DNA of 64,000 nt from Gemmatimonas phototrophica (GTDB lineage: Bacteria > Gemmatimonadota > Gemmatimonadetes > Gemmatimonadales > Gemmatimonadaceae), in assembly GCF_000695095.2 (NCBI RefSeq), contig NZ_CP011454.1:1116001-1180000 (forward strand). The letters run 5' to 3'. Below, in pieces: positions 7,571-16,413 of this stretch; the first letter of the stretch is position 1; each line of letters begins with the position of its first letter. The notes under the pieces were generated by a model that saw nothing but the letters and a program-made list of their open reading frames with translations, was not told where the DNA came from and ran no database searches. The translations under genes were made by a program, and so were the position numbers.

Positions 7571-10500
7571 CTACCGCTTCACCGTACTTCGCACCCCGTC
7601 CGAGAACACCACTTCCACCGGCCGTCCGCCGGTGGCCACGGCGGCACCGTTCTGGCGCACGAAGCCCATGACTTCGCCGGTGTTGGCATCGCGCACCATG
7701 GCCATGGCGTAGCTGCTGTTGCGCCACGCCACCTTCACCTGTCGCGGGGCGCGCTCCAGGGCGGCGGCGGGGTCGGCCAGTTGAGCGGCCCGCGGGTCGG
7801 CGTCCTTCCCGAACGCCTGCGGTACGGCCACGGTGCTGCGACGGCTGGTGGTGCGCAACGGCACCCGCAGGTCGCTCACGCGCAGCTGGCTGAGCCGCTG
7901 TTCCAGCGTGGCGCTCCAGGGCACGACCACCGCAAACTGCCGTTCTTCATGGCCGGGTTGCACGTGGTCTACGGTGCTCGCTTCAATGGGCAGTTGCAGC
8001 AGCGATGCGCCGTTGTCGTCGAGCAGTTCCACGCGGTGGGTGGCCAGGCGCGCCGCGGGGGTGGCCGGAGCCGTCACACGGAACGCGGGCTCCAGACGGA
8101 TGTCGCCGTCAACCACACGTCCCCATACCAGCAGGCCGTCCCCCTTCACGTTGGCCGACGCGACCAGGCTGCCCGCCGTCTGGCGGTAATTCATCACCGC
8201 GGTCCAGTTGTAGTCACTGATCCAGGTGTTGCCGCAGTAGCCCATCAGGTCGGTAGCCGTGGGGGCCACCAGGGTGTTGGTGCTGGGGTTCCAACCGTGG
8301 TTCCCAATGACACCACCGGCATACGGATAGTTGGCGTCTCCACTGGTCCCACAGGGGGCATGCGAGCGCGAGAAGTTGTGTCCCCACTCATGCGCCGCCA
8401 CGCCGTCGCCGCTGGGCAGGCGGTCCCACCCCACGGCGGCCCGACCCGGTACGTAGCCGTAGCCGGCAATGCCGCTGCTGTACGACGTCCGCACCACACC
8501 GTAGTAGTAGGTGGACGAGGGCGCCCCGTCGGTGGCCCGCAACGTGTTCATCTCGCTGAGCGCGGTAAGCCAGTTGCCGTTGCCATCGTTGCTCTGAATG
8601 GCCGTGGCCGACGAGGTGAACGGCGCCCGCACGTCGGAGACGACCGTGCTGATGGGCCATACGCGGCGTGTGGTTGTGAGGAACGACTCCTTGTTCGATT
8701 CACTCACGCGACCGGTATCCGTGCCCACAATGATGGGCACGAAGCGCACGGTAAACGTGGGGGCCGTGCGCACGGTGATCAGCTGCGGCGATCCGTTGGA
8801 CGGCCACACATTGTCGGCCCGATCGTTGTCGGGCACCGCGAGGGTGGGATCGAGATCCACCAGAATGCGCGTGTTGGTGCGGATGTTTGCCCCGGGAATG
8901 CTCACGTTCCACGTGGAACCCAGCGTGCCTTCGGCAATGCTGGTGCGCACGCTGGTTTCCGGGGCGGTAATCGTGTTGGTGGAGAGCAATGTTGCGCCGT
9001 CGTACACACGCACCCGTACATCAGGGCGCGCGGTGTTGCTGGCACTGGCGGTGACAAACACCCGCAACAACGCCGTGCGATTGGCGACCAACGCGACCGA
9101 GTTGTCGAGCTTCTGAATGGCCTGCGTGAGGTACACATTGCTGATCGTGTAATTCGTGCCCGCCGGCACCGCGGCATACGCGAAGGACGTATTCGACGTC
9201 ACGTTGGCCGACACGGTCACGGCGGCCGACGTGGGCGTTGGCGAGTACGTGGTGCCGGAGGCTGACACGTTGGCGGCGGCCACGCTCCACGCACCAACAG
9301 CCAGCGCGGTCACCGTACCGACGCCATTCTGCGTGCGCGTAATGCCACCGGGACCGGTGAGCGTAAACACGGGGGTGGTTCCACCCGGCACGCCGCTCGC
9401 CGCAATGGCAATGGCGCCCCCAGGCAGGATGTAGGTCACCGTGGCGCCCGCGGCGACAACAGACGCCGATACCTGGACCGTCTGTGATGCACTGGTGGGC
9501 TGATAGGTGCCGCTACCCGTGCTCACGTTGGCCGCGGCCACGGTGTAGCTCCCCGGGGTGAGCCCGGTGATGGTGGTGGTGGCCGTCAGGGCGCGGGAAT
9601 AGCCTCCCGGGCCGGTCACCGTCACGTTGCCACTGCTGCCGTTGGGCAACCCGCCAATGGTCACCGCGAGCGAGCCGGTGGTAATGGTGTACTGCACGCC
9701 GAACCACAGCGTATCACCAGCCAAAACGGTCTCGTCGTACGACGACGGCGACGGCGCATACACGCCAAACCCGGTGGTGACCGAAGACGCCGCCAACCGC
9801 CACCGTCCCGTCTGGGCTGGCACGGCGCGATAGCTCGCCGTGACGTTGCTGGTGGCGTTGCTCGGATCCGTCAGCACAATGGCGGCGCTGGTGCCACTCG
9901 GCAGACCGGTCACCGGGACATCCACCACCGTGGGCACGAGCACATACGTAAGCGCCGCCGCACTGGGGGTTGCGCCGGCAGATACATCGATCGTCGCGAC
10001 ACCCTGTGTGAGGCCGGACTGCACCCCGTACGCTTCAGCGCTATTGCGAACGACCCGCGGAGACAGCGTATAGCGCCCCGGCTCAAGGCCGCGCAGGGTC
10101 TGTGTGGCGCTAATGGTGCGGGCGAAGGTATTGGGGCCCGTGACACGCACATCACCGGCCAATCCCGTTGGCAGACCGTTCACCGTGAGCGTGAAGGCAC
10201 CGGAGGCCAGGGCATAGCCAAAGGTGGCCGATGTGCTGGCGTTGGTGGCAATGGTGACCTGCTGCGACGACGGGGTGGCGGCATACCGATCGGTGCTGTC
10301 CAGCACGGCCAACGCCGACACGGTATAGCTGCCCACCGGCAGCGAGTCCACGGTGCCGCCGCTGGTGAAGTTGCGGTCAATGCCGCCGCCAACGACCCGG
10401 AACGACGGCGACGCTCCCTGCGGCAGCCCCGAGGCGGCGAGCACGAGGCGCCCAACCTGCGCCGCATACACCACCGGTGCCGGCGACGCCGTGAGCGACG

Positions 10501-11374
10501 CAACGACATCCAGCGTGAGGGTATCCGTAGCCGGCCGATACGTAATGCCGCCTTGCGACACGGCATTGCTCACGACGCGGTAGCGCCCAGGCTCAAGTCC
10601 CGTAATGGTCGTAGTGCTGCTGACCGACCGGCTGGTGGTATCGGGGCCAATGACCCGGACATTGCCATTCAGCCCGGCAGGGAGCCCCGTGACGGCCACG
10701 GCAATGCTGCCCGTCGCCACGGTGTACGCCACCGCCACCCGCGCAGTATCTCCGAAGCTGACAGTGGTGTCGAACGCGGTACGAGAGGGCGCAAAGCGCG
10801 CACCGTCCGAGGTGACTGGCTGGGCGGTCAGCGACCACGATTCAACGGCGGTAGGAACTCCCGTGGGGGCCGTGCCCGACAATGTGGTGCTCTGCGGTAC
10901 CGTCGTGGCGCTCCCACCGGGAGGCGTCACCGAGATAGCGGCATCCACGCCAGCGGGAAGCCCGCTCGTAACAATGGCAAACGCCGACGGCACCGCGCGA
11001 TACGCGGCACTGACCGCGACCGGCGCCCCCGACGGCACGGAGATTTCGTAGCTGGCGGGCGAGACGGCGAAGACGCCGAGGGCGGTCCGTACCGGACGCA
11101 CAGTCACCGTGTATCGGCCGGCCGGGACATCACCCCAATTGGTGCCGTTCTGCGCGGTGCGTGTGAACAACGCCCCAGGCAGCGGTCCGCTGAGCTGGAT
11201 GTCCGCGTTCACCCCTTCTGGCAGCCCACTGCTGGCCACACTGACGATGCCCGGCGGTACCGGCGCCGGTGCAATAGGCGGCGCGGGCGTGGTTGGCGAA
11301 TCACCACCGCCGCCACAGGCGGCCGTGAACAGCAGAAAAGCGGCAGCGAAACGCTGCCGAACGGCATTGGTCAT
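7571..11374 (-). CDS. Secreted metzincin-like metalloprotease with eight beta-rich repeats
   Basis: About 1267 residues from the ATG at 11374, which begins a lipoprotein signal (lipobox FTAAC followed by Gly and Asp). Eight tandem modules of about 80 residues follow, each opening with an 'SGLPxG...V.V.GP' strand and ending with 'TITGLxPGxYxV'. A CARDB-like domain comes next (YTISNVYLTQAIQ...RTALLRVFVTA), then the catalytic region with zinc motif AHEWGHNFSRSHAPCG. HExxHxxxxxH fits metzincins except that Ser replaces the usual Gly at position 8. The C-terminus is beta-rich. It probably acts at the cell surface or is shed. The substrate is unknown. A long inverted repeat precedes the gene. Confidence 0.8.
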   Translation of the reverse strand: MTNAVRQRFAAAFLLFTAACGGGGDSPTTPAPPIAPAPVPPGIVSVASSGLPEGVNADIQLSGPLPGALFTRTAQNGTNWGDVPAGRYTVTVRPVRTALGVFAVSPASYEISVPSGAPVAVSAAYRAVPSAFAIVTSGLPAGVDAAISVTPPGGSATTVPQSTTLSGTAPTGVPTAVESWSLTAQPVTSDGARFAPSRTAFDTTVSFGDTARVAVAYTVATGSIAVAVTGLPAGLNGNVRVIGPDTTSRSVSSTTTITGLEPGRYRVVSNAVSQGGITYRPATDTLTLDVVASLTASPAPVVYAAQVGRLVLAASGLPQGASPSFRVVGGGIDRNFTSGGTVDSLPVGSYTVSALAVLDSTDRYAATPSSQQVTIATNASTSATFGYALASGAFTLTVNGLPTGLAGDVRVTGPNTFARTISATQTLRGLEPGRYTLSPRVVRNSAEAYGVQSGLTQGVATIDVSAGATPSAAALTYVLVPTVVDVPVTGLPSGTSAAIVLTDPSNATSNVTASYRAVPAQTGRWRLAASSVTTGFGVYAPSPSSYDETVLAGDTLWFGVQYTITTGSLAVTIGGLPNGSSGNVTVTGPGGYSRALTATTTITGLTPGSYTVAAANVSTGSGTYQPTSASQTVQVSASVVAAGATVTYILPGGAIAIAASGVPGGTTPVFTLTGPGGITRTQNGVGTVTALAVGAWSVAAANVSASGTTYSPTPTSAAVTVSANVTSNTSFAYAAVPAGTNYTISNVYLTQAIQKLDNSVALVANRTALLRVFVTASASNTARPDVRVRVYDGATLLSTNTITAPETSVRTSIAEGTLGSTWNVSIPGANIRTNTRILVDLDPTLAVPDNDRADNVWPSNGSPQLITVRTAPTFTVRFVPIIVGTDTGRVSESNKESFLTTTRRVWPISTVVSDVRAPFTSSATAIQSNDGNGNWLTALSEMNTLRATDGAPSSTYYYGVVRTSYSSGIAGYGYVPGRAAVGWDRLPSGDGVAAHEWGHNFSRSHAPCGTSGDANYPYAGGVIGNHGWNPSTNTLVAPTATDLMGYCGNTWISDYNWTAVMNYRQTAGSLVASANVKGDGLLVWGRVVDGDIRLEPAFRVTAPATPAARLATHRVELLDDNGASLLQLPIEASTVDHVQPGHEERQFAVVVPWSATLEQRLSQLRVSDLRVPLRTTSRRSTVAVPQAFGKDADPRAAQLADPAAALERAPRQVKVAWRNSSYAMAMVRDANTGEVMGFVRQNGAAVATGGRPVEVVFSDGVRSTVKR

Positions 11375-11490
11375 AGAGGTCGGGTGAAGTCTGCCTAATA
11401 GACGACACGACGTACCAGTCGCCACAGGCGTGCTACCACCAGAATAGTTGGGCCCGTCGCGTAACAGCGCGGTGGCGGGCGTCACACAAG

Positions 11491-11594
11491 AACAGCTCTC
11501 ACGGAGAGTACGGAGGGGCGGAGGGCAGGGAGAAAGCAAATCACTTGCAGTTCTCCGTGCTCTCCGCCCCTCCGTGTTCTCTGTGAGAGCTGTT
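11491..11594. repeat. Long imperfect inverted repeat
   Basis: Two 44-nt arms (11491-11534 and 11551-11594) match at about 39 of 44 positions around a 16-nt loop. The outer 12 bp are perfect (AACAGCTCTCAC / GTGAGAGCTGTT). It lies between the pdhC stop and the protease start, both on the minus strand. It could terminate the PDH operon, or it could be a dispersed non-coding repeat or MITE-like element. No direct target duplication was evident. Confidence 0.75.
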
Positions 11595-11636
11595 TACGGC
11601 TCCCGCAACTGAAGAAGACTCAGTCGCGGCGCGCGA

Positions 11637-12959
11637 TCAGAACAGCATCATCATGGGCGCTTCCAGCAGCTGCCGCAGCGTCTGCAGGAACTTCGCCCCC
11701 ACCGCGCCATCAATGATCCGGTGATCGCAGCTCATGGTCACGCGCATGCGTTGACGCGGGACAAACTGCCCGTTCTCCCACACCGGCTTCGTTTCCGTGG
11801 CGCCCACCGCGAGGATGGCCGCTTCGGGCGGGTTGATGATGGCGGTGAACTGGTCGATGCCGAACATGCCCAGGTTGGACACGCTGAACGTGCCGCCCGT
11901 GAACTCGGCCGGCTGCAGTTTGCGCTCGCGCGCCCGCTTGGCCAGTTCCCGCGCTTCCTTGCCGATAGCTCCCAGACCCTTGAGGTGCGCATCGCGGATG
12001 ACGGGGACAATGAGTCCGTCGTCCGTTGCCACGGCCATGCCCACGTGCGCGGCGCTGAAGTAGCGAATGGAATCGCCCATCCAGTGCGCGTTCACTTCGG
12101 GGTGCCGCGTGAGCGCAATGGCCACCGCTTTGATCACGATGTCGTTCACCGACACCTTGAACTGATCGCCCGCGGCCACCATCTGCTCGCGCAGCTTGCC
12201 CACGTTCGTCATGTCGATCTCCGACGTGAGGAAGAAGGTGGGAATGGGGCCAATGGACTCGCCGAGGCGACGCGCGATGGTTTTGCGCATCTGCGTGAGT
12301 GCAACGTCCTTGTACTCGCCATCGATCTGCATGGCGGTGGCCGTCGCGGTGGGCTTGCTGGCACTGCTGGTGGCCGTGACCGCCGCTGCCGCTTGTGCCG
12401 CAACAGGCGCCGCCGAAGCCGCGGCCTCGATGTCACGACGAATGATGCGCCCCCCAGGGCCGCTGCCTTGAATGGCCGAGAGCGACAGCCCCTTCTCGGC
12501 GGCCATGCGACGCGCCAAGGGAGACGATCGCGTTGGACCCGCTGCCGACTCCGCGCTCTCTGTCCCCCCGTGCACTCCCACAGGCTGTTCCGCCACCGCC
12601 ACCGGAGCCGGCGCCGGAGCCGCGGCGGCAGCCGCCGCAGGCGCTGCTGCTGCAGGTGCTGCTGCTGCAGGTGCTGCTGCTGCAGCCCCACCACCGGCAC
12701 CGAATGCCGAAATGTCTTCGTCGGCCGCTGCAATCACGCCGATGAGGTTCCCGACCGGTGCCGTCGCGCCTTCCTCGATGAGACGCGCCCGCAACACGCC
12801 GTCGCCACGCGCGACGAGCTCCATGATCGCCTTGTCGGTCTCGACCTCGGCAATCGTGTCGCCCGACTTCACCACGTCGCCGACGTTCTTGGTCCACTTC
12901 GCCAGACGCCCCTCCTCCATCGTGGGGGAAAGCGCCTCCATCAATACTTTGGTCGCCAT
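11637..12959 (-). CDS. pdhC: Pyruvate dehydrogenase E2, dihydrolipoyl acetyltransferase
   Basis: Core of the pyruvate dehydrogenase complex, moving the acetyl group from E1 via its lipoyl arm to CoA. Order of parts: one lipoyl domain (1-80; lipoyl lysine K43 in VETDKAI), an Ala/Pro-rich flexible linker, a peripheral-subunit-binding domain (SSPLARRMAAEKGLSLSAIQ...GRIIRRDIE), a second linker, and the catalytic acyltransferase domain with the terminal DHRIIDGAVGAKF motif (HxxxDG). 440 residues, normal for a one-lipoyl E2. It is the last gene of lipA-pdhA-pdhB-pdhC, 25 nt after pdhB. Confidence 0.96.
   Translation of the reverse strand: MATKVLMEALSPTMEEGRLAKWTKNVGDVVKSGDTIAEVETDKAIMELVARGDGVLRARLIEEGATAPVGNLIGVIAAADEDISAFGAGGGAAAAAPAAAAPAAAAPAAAAAAAPAPAPVAVAEQPVGVHGGTESAESAAGPTRSSPLARRMAAEKGLSLSAIQGSGPGGRIIRRDIEAAASAAPVAAQAAAAVTATSSASKPTATATAMQIDGEYKDVALTQMRKTIARRLGESIGPIPTFFLTSEIDMTNVGKLREQMVAAGDQFKVSVNDIVIKAVAIALTRHPEVNAHWMGDSIRYFSAAHVGMAVATDDGLIVPVIRDAHLKGLGAIGKEARELAKRARERKLQPAEFTGGTFSVSNLGMFGIDQFTAIINPPEAAILAVGATETKPVWENGQFVPRQRMRVTMSCDHRIIDGAVGAKFLQTLRQLLEAPMMMLF
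12643..12687. repeat. 15-bp tandem repeat in the pdhC linker
   Basis: Three copies of GCTGCTGCTGCAGGT, the last varying at its final two bases. They encode the Ala-Ala-Ala-Pro linker of E2, so this repeat may change length by slippage without breaking the frame. Confidence 0.8.
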
Positions 12960-12984
12960 GTGATCGCCTTTGGGGTGAACCTGG

Positions 12985-13965
12985 TCAGTCGATGTAAAGA
13001 ACCTGCTTCACCGCCGCGATCGTCTTGGGGACGTCGGGCTTGGCGGCCTTCTCCAAACTCTTCGTGTACGGCATGGGCGCATCGGCCTGATGCACGCGCA
13101 AGACCGGTGCATCGAGATCATCGAAGCAATGGCGCTGCACATAATCGACCACCTGCGCGCCGACGCCGCACACTTCCCACCCTTCTTCCACGACGACCGC
13201 ACGATTCGTCTTGCGCACCGACGCGACAATCGCGTCAACGTCCATGGGCCGGATGGTGCGCAGATCGACGACGTCGCAGCGAATGCCTTCCTTCGCCAGT
13301 TGATCGGCCGCCTGCATGGCCACCAGCACCATCTTGCCATGCGTGATGAGCGAGCAGTGATCGCCTTCCCGCTTGAGATCGGCCTTGCCCAGCGGAATGA
13401 TGTACTCCTCGTCGGGCACTTCGCCCTTGGTGTTGTACAGCATTTCGCCTTCGAGGAAACACACCGGGTTGTCGTCGCGAATGGCCGCCTTGAGCAACCC
13501 TTTCGCGTCGTACGGTGTGCCAGGCGCCACCACCTTGAGCCCGGGGATGTGCGCGAGCCACGATTCGAACGCCTGCGAGTGCTGCGCGCCGAGCTGCAGC
13601 GCCGCGCCGTTGGGGCCGCGGAACACCATCGGCATGGGGAACTGGCCGCCCGACATGTACAGCATCTTCGCGGCCACGTTCACCACCTGGTCGATGGCGA
13701 GCAGCGCGAAGTTCCACGTCATGAATTCGATGATGGGCCGCAGGCCGCACATGGCCGCGCCCACACCCACCCCGGCAAATCCGAGTTCGGTAATGGGCGT
13801 GTCCACCACGCGCATTTCGCCGAACTCCTGCAGCAGTCCCTTGGAGACCTTGTACGCGCCCTGGTAGACGGCGACTTCCTCACCCATGAGGAAGACGCGA
13901 TCGTCGCGGTGCATCTCTTCGCGCAACGCCTGATTGAGAGCGTCGCGATATGTGATCAATGGCAT
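12985..13965 (-). CDS. pdhB: Pyruvate dehydrogenase E1 component, beta subunit
   Basis: Forms the alpha2beta2 thiamine-diphosphate-dependent E1 with PdhA and decarboxylates pyruvate. The 326-residue sequence shows the family pattern: ITYRDALNQALREEM at the start, VFLMGEEVAVYQGAYKVSKGL, the RVVDTPITELGFAGVGVGAAM loop and a C-terminal transketolase-like domain (CDVVDLRTIRPMDVDAI; ADAPMPYTKSLE). It starts 13 nt after the pdhA stop, consistent with co-translation. Confidence 0.96.
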   Translation of the reverse strand: MPLITYRDALNQALREEMHRDDRVFLMGEEVAVYQGAYKVSKGLLQEFGEMRVVDTPITELGFAGVGVGAAMCGLRPIIEFMTWNFALLAIDQVVNVAAKMLYMSGGQFPMPMVFRGPNGAALQLGAQHSQAFESWLAHIPGLKVVAPGTPYDAKGLLKAAIRDDNPVCFLEGEMLYNTKGEVPDEEYIIPLGKADLKREGDHCSLITHGKMVLVAMQAADQLAKEGIRCDVVDLRTIRPMDVDAIVASVRKTNRAVVVEEGWEVCGVGAQVVDYVQRHCFDDLDAPVLRVHQADAPMPYTKSLEKAAKPDVPKTIAAVKQVLYID

Positions 13966-13978
13966 GGTCGTGGCGCTC

Positions 13979-14998
13979 TCAGCTCGTGGTTTCGACGAGG
14001 ATGTCTTCCATGAGCGCCTCGAGCGGCAACTCCGGGCTCGCTTCCGCGAAGTCGATGCTTTCCTGCACGATCTTCTTGATCTCTTCGTCCATGGCCGTCA
14101 CTTCGGCGGCGGTGATTTCGCCCGCCTCTTCCATGCGCTGACGGTGCAGGGAAATGGGATCGCGCTTGAGGTACTGCTCCAACTCTTCCTTCGTGCGGTA
14201 CGTGCCGCTCACCGCGTCGGACATGGAGTGACCCATGAACCGATACGTGCGGATTTCGAGCAGCGTCGGCATGCTTTCCTTGCGCGCGCGCTCGATGGCT
14301 TCGGCAGTCGCCTTGCGCACGGCCATCACATCCTGTCCGTCCACCACATCACGCGGCATGTCGTACGACGCGCCGCGCTTATAGATGTCGTGGATGGATG
14401 ACGCGCGCTCGAGCGCGGTACCCATGCCGTAGCGGTTGTTTTCAATGATGAAAATGCACGGCAGCTTCCAGAGCGCCGCCATGTTGAGCGCCTCGTGAAA
14501 CGCGCCCGTGTTCACCACCGATTCGCCCATGAAACAGGCAATGACCTGATCGCCGCCGCGGTAACGGATGGCGAAGCCCACGCCCGATGCAATCGGCACA
14601 TGGCCACCCACAATGCCGTGACCGCCCAGGAACCCGAGCTGCTTGTCAAACATGTGCATGGAGCCGCCCTTGCCCTTCGCGCAGCCATCCTGACGGCCGA
14701 AGAGTTCGGCCATCACCGCCCGTGGCGTCATGCCACGCGCGAGCGCCTGACCGTGATCACGGTAGGTCGTGATGATGTAGTCGTCGGGACGCAGCAGCGA
14801 GATGATGCCCGTGGACACCGCCTCCTGGCCGATGTAGAGGTGGCAGAAGCCACCAATGCGGCCGATGGCATACATCTCGGCAGTCCGTTCTTCGAAGCGG
14901 CGCTGCAGGAGCATGCTGTACAGCAGCTCCTTGTGCAGGGCGGCGGTGTTGTCCGTCTTCACGGTCACCTGGGGGTCGGATTTCTTCTTGGGAGGCAT
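13979..14998 (-). CDS. pdhA: Pyruvate dehydrogenase E1 component, alpha subunit
   Basis: Thiamine-diphosphate-binding subunit of E1, 339 residues from the ATG at 14998 (MPPKKKSDPQ). In-frame sequence further upstream is not conserved in character. Family signatures: MLLQRRFEERTAEMYAIGRIGGF, YRDHGQALARG, GGHGIVGGHVPIASGVGFA, and the phosphorylation-loop-like YRMxGHS equivalent 'YRFMGHSMSDA'. The ThDP/Mg2+ motif normally read as GDGxxNxG is here MGESVVNTG, so the usual metal-binding Asp is Glu and the second Gly is Ser. The NN end of the motif (IIENN) is intact. The gene follows lipA by 43 nt. Confidence 0.93.
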   Translation of the reverse strand: MPPKKKSDPQVTVKTDNTAALHKELLYSMLLQRRFEERTAEMYAIGRIGGFCHLYIGQEAVSTGIISLLRPDDYIITTYRDHGQALARGMTPRAVMAELFGRQDGCAKGKGGSMHMFDKQLGFLGGHGIVGGHVPIASGVGFAIRYRGGDQVIACFMGESVVNTGAFHEALNMAALWKLPCIFIIENNRYGMGTALERASSIHDIYKRGASYDMPRDVVDGQDVMAVRKATAEAIERARKESMPTLLEIRTYRFMGHSMSDAVSGTYRTKEELEQYLKRDPISLHRQRMEEAGEITAAEVTAMDEEIKKIVQESIDFAEASPELPLEALMEDILVETTS

Positions 14999-15041
14999 CA
15001 GAACTGCAGAGGGGAGTGTTGGGTGGTGAGTTCTGAGTGAA

Positions 15042-15953
15042 TCAGGCGAGCGACGCGGCCTGGACTTGCTCCCAGGCGTGGTAGCTGGAGCGCACCAGCG
15101 GACCACTTTCCACGTGTCTGAAGCCCATGCGCATACCGATCTCATACAGCTCGCGGAATTCTTCCGGCGTGACGTACCGATCGAGTGCGATGTGCGAGTC
15201 GGAAGGGCGCAGATACTGACCGAGGGTCAGGATGTCCACGTCCACGGTGCGCAGGTCCTTCATGACTTCCACCACTTCCTCGTTGGTCTCGCCGAGGCCA
15301 AGGATGATGCCGGTCTTGGTGGGGATATCAGGGGCAATGCGCTTGGCGGTGCGGAAGATCTCGAGGACGCGCTCGTACCGTCCGCCGGGGCGCGCCTTCT
15401 TGAAGAGGCGCGGCACCGTTTCGGTGTTGTGGTTGTAGATCTCCGGGCGCGCTTCGAGTACGGCGCGAATGGAGTCCACGTTCCCCTGGAAGTCCGGGAC
15501 CAGCACTTCCACCGAGCATTCCGGGAGGCGCTGGTGAATTTGCCGGATGGTTTCGGCGAAGATGTAGGCGCCGAAGTCCGGGAGGTCGTCACGATCCACG
15601 GACGTGATGACGGCATGGCGGAGACCCATGCGGGCAATGGCTTCGCCCACCCGATTGGGTTCTTCGATGTCGTACTCCGGCGGCTTGCCGTGGGCAACGG
15701 CGCAATAGGCGCAGTTCCGCGTGCAAACGCTGCCGAGAATCATGAACGTGGCGGTGCCATGCTGCCAGCATTCGCCGATGTTCGGGCAATGGGCTTCTTC
15801 GCACACGGAATGAAGGTTCAGCTCCTTCATCATGTGCTTGAGGCGAATGTAGTTTTCTCCGCCGGGAGCCTTCACCTTGAGCCACGAAGGCTTCCGCTCG
15901 GGAAGCGCCTCGCGGCGGTGACGCCCCATAATCTGTACCAGCTGCTCAGCCAT
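15042..15953 (-). CDS. lipA: Lipoyl synthase (radical SAM)
   Basis: Inserts two sulfurs into protein-bound octanoyl groups to make lipoyl groups. Two iron-sulfur binding sets are visible: the auxiliary cluster CEEAHCPNIGEC (C51, C56, C62) and the radical SAM cluster CTRNCAYC (C77, C81, C84). The C-terminal RSSYHAWE motif supplies the serine ligand. With the ATG at 15953 it is 303 residues, the normal length; a GTG at 16043 would add 30 atypical residues. First gene of the lipA-pdhABC operon, which couples lipoyl synthesis to its main client, PdhC. Confidence 0.95.
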   Translation of the reverse strand: MAEQLVQIMGRHRREALPERKPSWLKVKAPGGENYIRLKHMMKELNLHSVCEEAHCPNIGECWQHGTATFMILGSVCTRNCAYCAVAHGKPPEYDIEEPNRVGEAIARMGLRHAVITSVDRDDLPDFGAYIFAETIRQIHQRLPECSVEVLVPDFQGNVDSIRAVLEARPEIYNHNTETVPRLFKKARPGGRYERVLEIFRTAKRIAPDIPTKTGIILGLGETNEEVVEVMKDLRTVDVDILTLGQYLRPSDSHIALDRYVTPEEFRELYEIGMRMGFRHVESGPLVRSSYHAWEQVQAASLA

Positions 15954-16137
15954 ATCCGGCACGGTAGTGCCCGGGGGTGGCCCGGGACGTGAAGTTTGGA
16001 AGCTAGCCCCATGTACCGTTTCCGGAAACAGTTGGGTAACCACTTATCCAAAAATAGCCGGAATTCCCCTCTGGGATGAAACCTTCAGGCGGCTGGCTCG
16101 TAGGGCACGATGAATCCTTTACCGCGCTGAGGCGCCT

Positions 16138-16353
16138 ATGCTCCGCACCTTGTTCACTGTTGGAATCGTTGCCCTGTTGGGGCTGGTGGCCCTCAAGCTG
16201 GTCTTTGGCCTGCTGGGACCGCTGGTGGCCCTGCTGTTCTGGTTGGTAGGCCTGGCCATCAAGGTGCTGCTGCTGGGCGCAGTCATTTACTTCGTGTTAC
16301 GCGTCGTCAGTCCGGTCACGGCTGAGAAGATCGAACGCGCCATTCGCGGCTAA
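16138..16353 (+). CDS. Small two-helix membrane protein
   Basis: A 71-residue, almost wholly hydrophobic protein with two or three short transmembrane segments (about residues 5-25 and 27-60) and a charged C-terminal tail (EKIERAIRG). I do not recognise a family. It stands alone between the divergent lipA operon and a convergent glycosyltransferase gene. The sequence lacks stop-prone or shadow-like composition, so I accept it as a gene. Confidence 0.65.
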   Translation: MLRTLFTVGIVALLGLVALKLVFGLLGPLVALLFWLVGLAIKVLLLGAVIYFVLRVVSPVTAEKIERAIRG

Positions 16354-16379
16354 GCGCCGCGGGTCGCTGACATCGTGTG

Positions 16380-16413
16380 ACGGGGGCGCGCCGGATTTAC
16401 GGCGCGTCCCCGT
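16380..16413. terminator. Hairpin between convergent genes
   Basis: Arms ACGGGGGCGCGCCG and CGGCGCGTCCCCGT (one G-T mismatch) with a 6-nt loop. It overlaps the stop codon of the convergent glycosyltransferase gene. There is no T-tract, so termination is plausible but not certain. Confidence 0.4.

Noticed and set aside
7781-9265. 494-codon + strand open frame inside the protease gene
   Set aside because: Antisense shadow; no recognisable protein features.
12600-12700. Possible simple-sequence element or CRISPR-like repeat
   Set aside because: It is an in-frame Ala/Pro linker repeat of pdhC with no spacers.
11721-13346. 541-codon + strand open frame across pdhC and pdhB
   Set aside because: Covers parts of two confident genes on the other strand; Arg/His-rich antisense composition.
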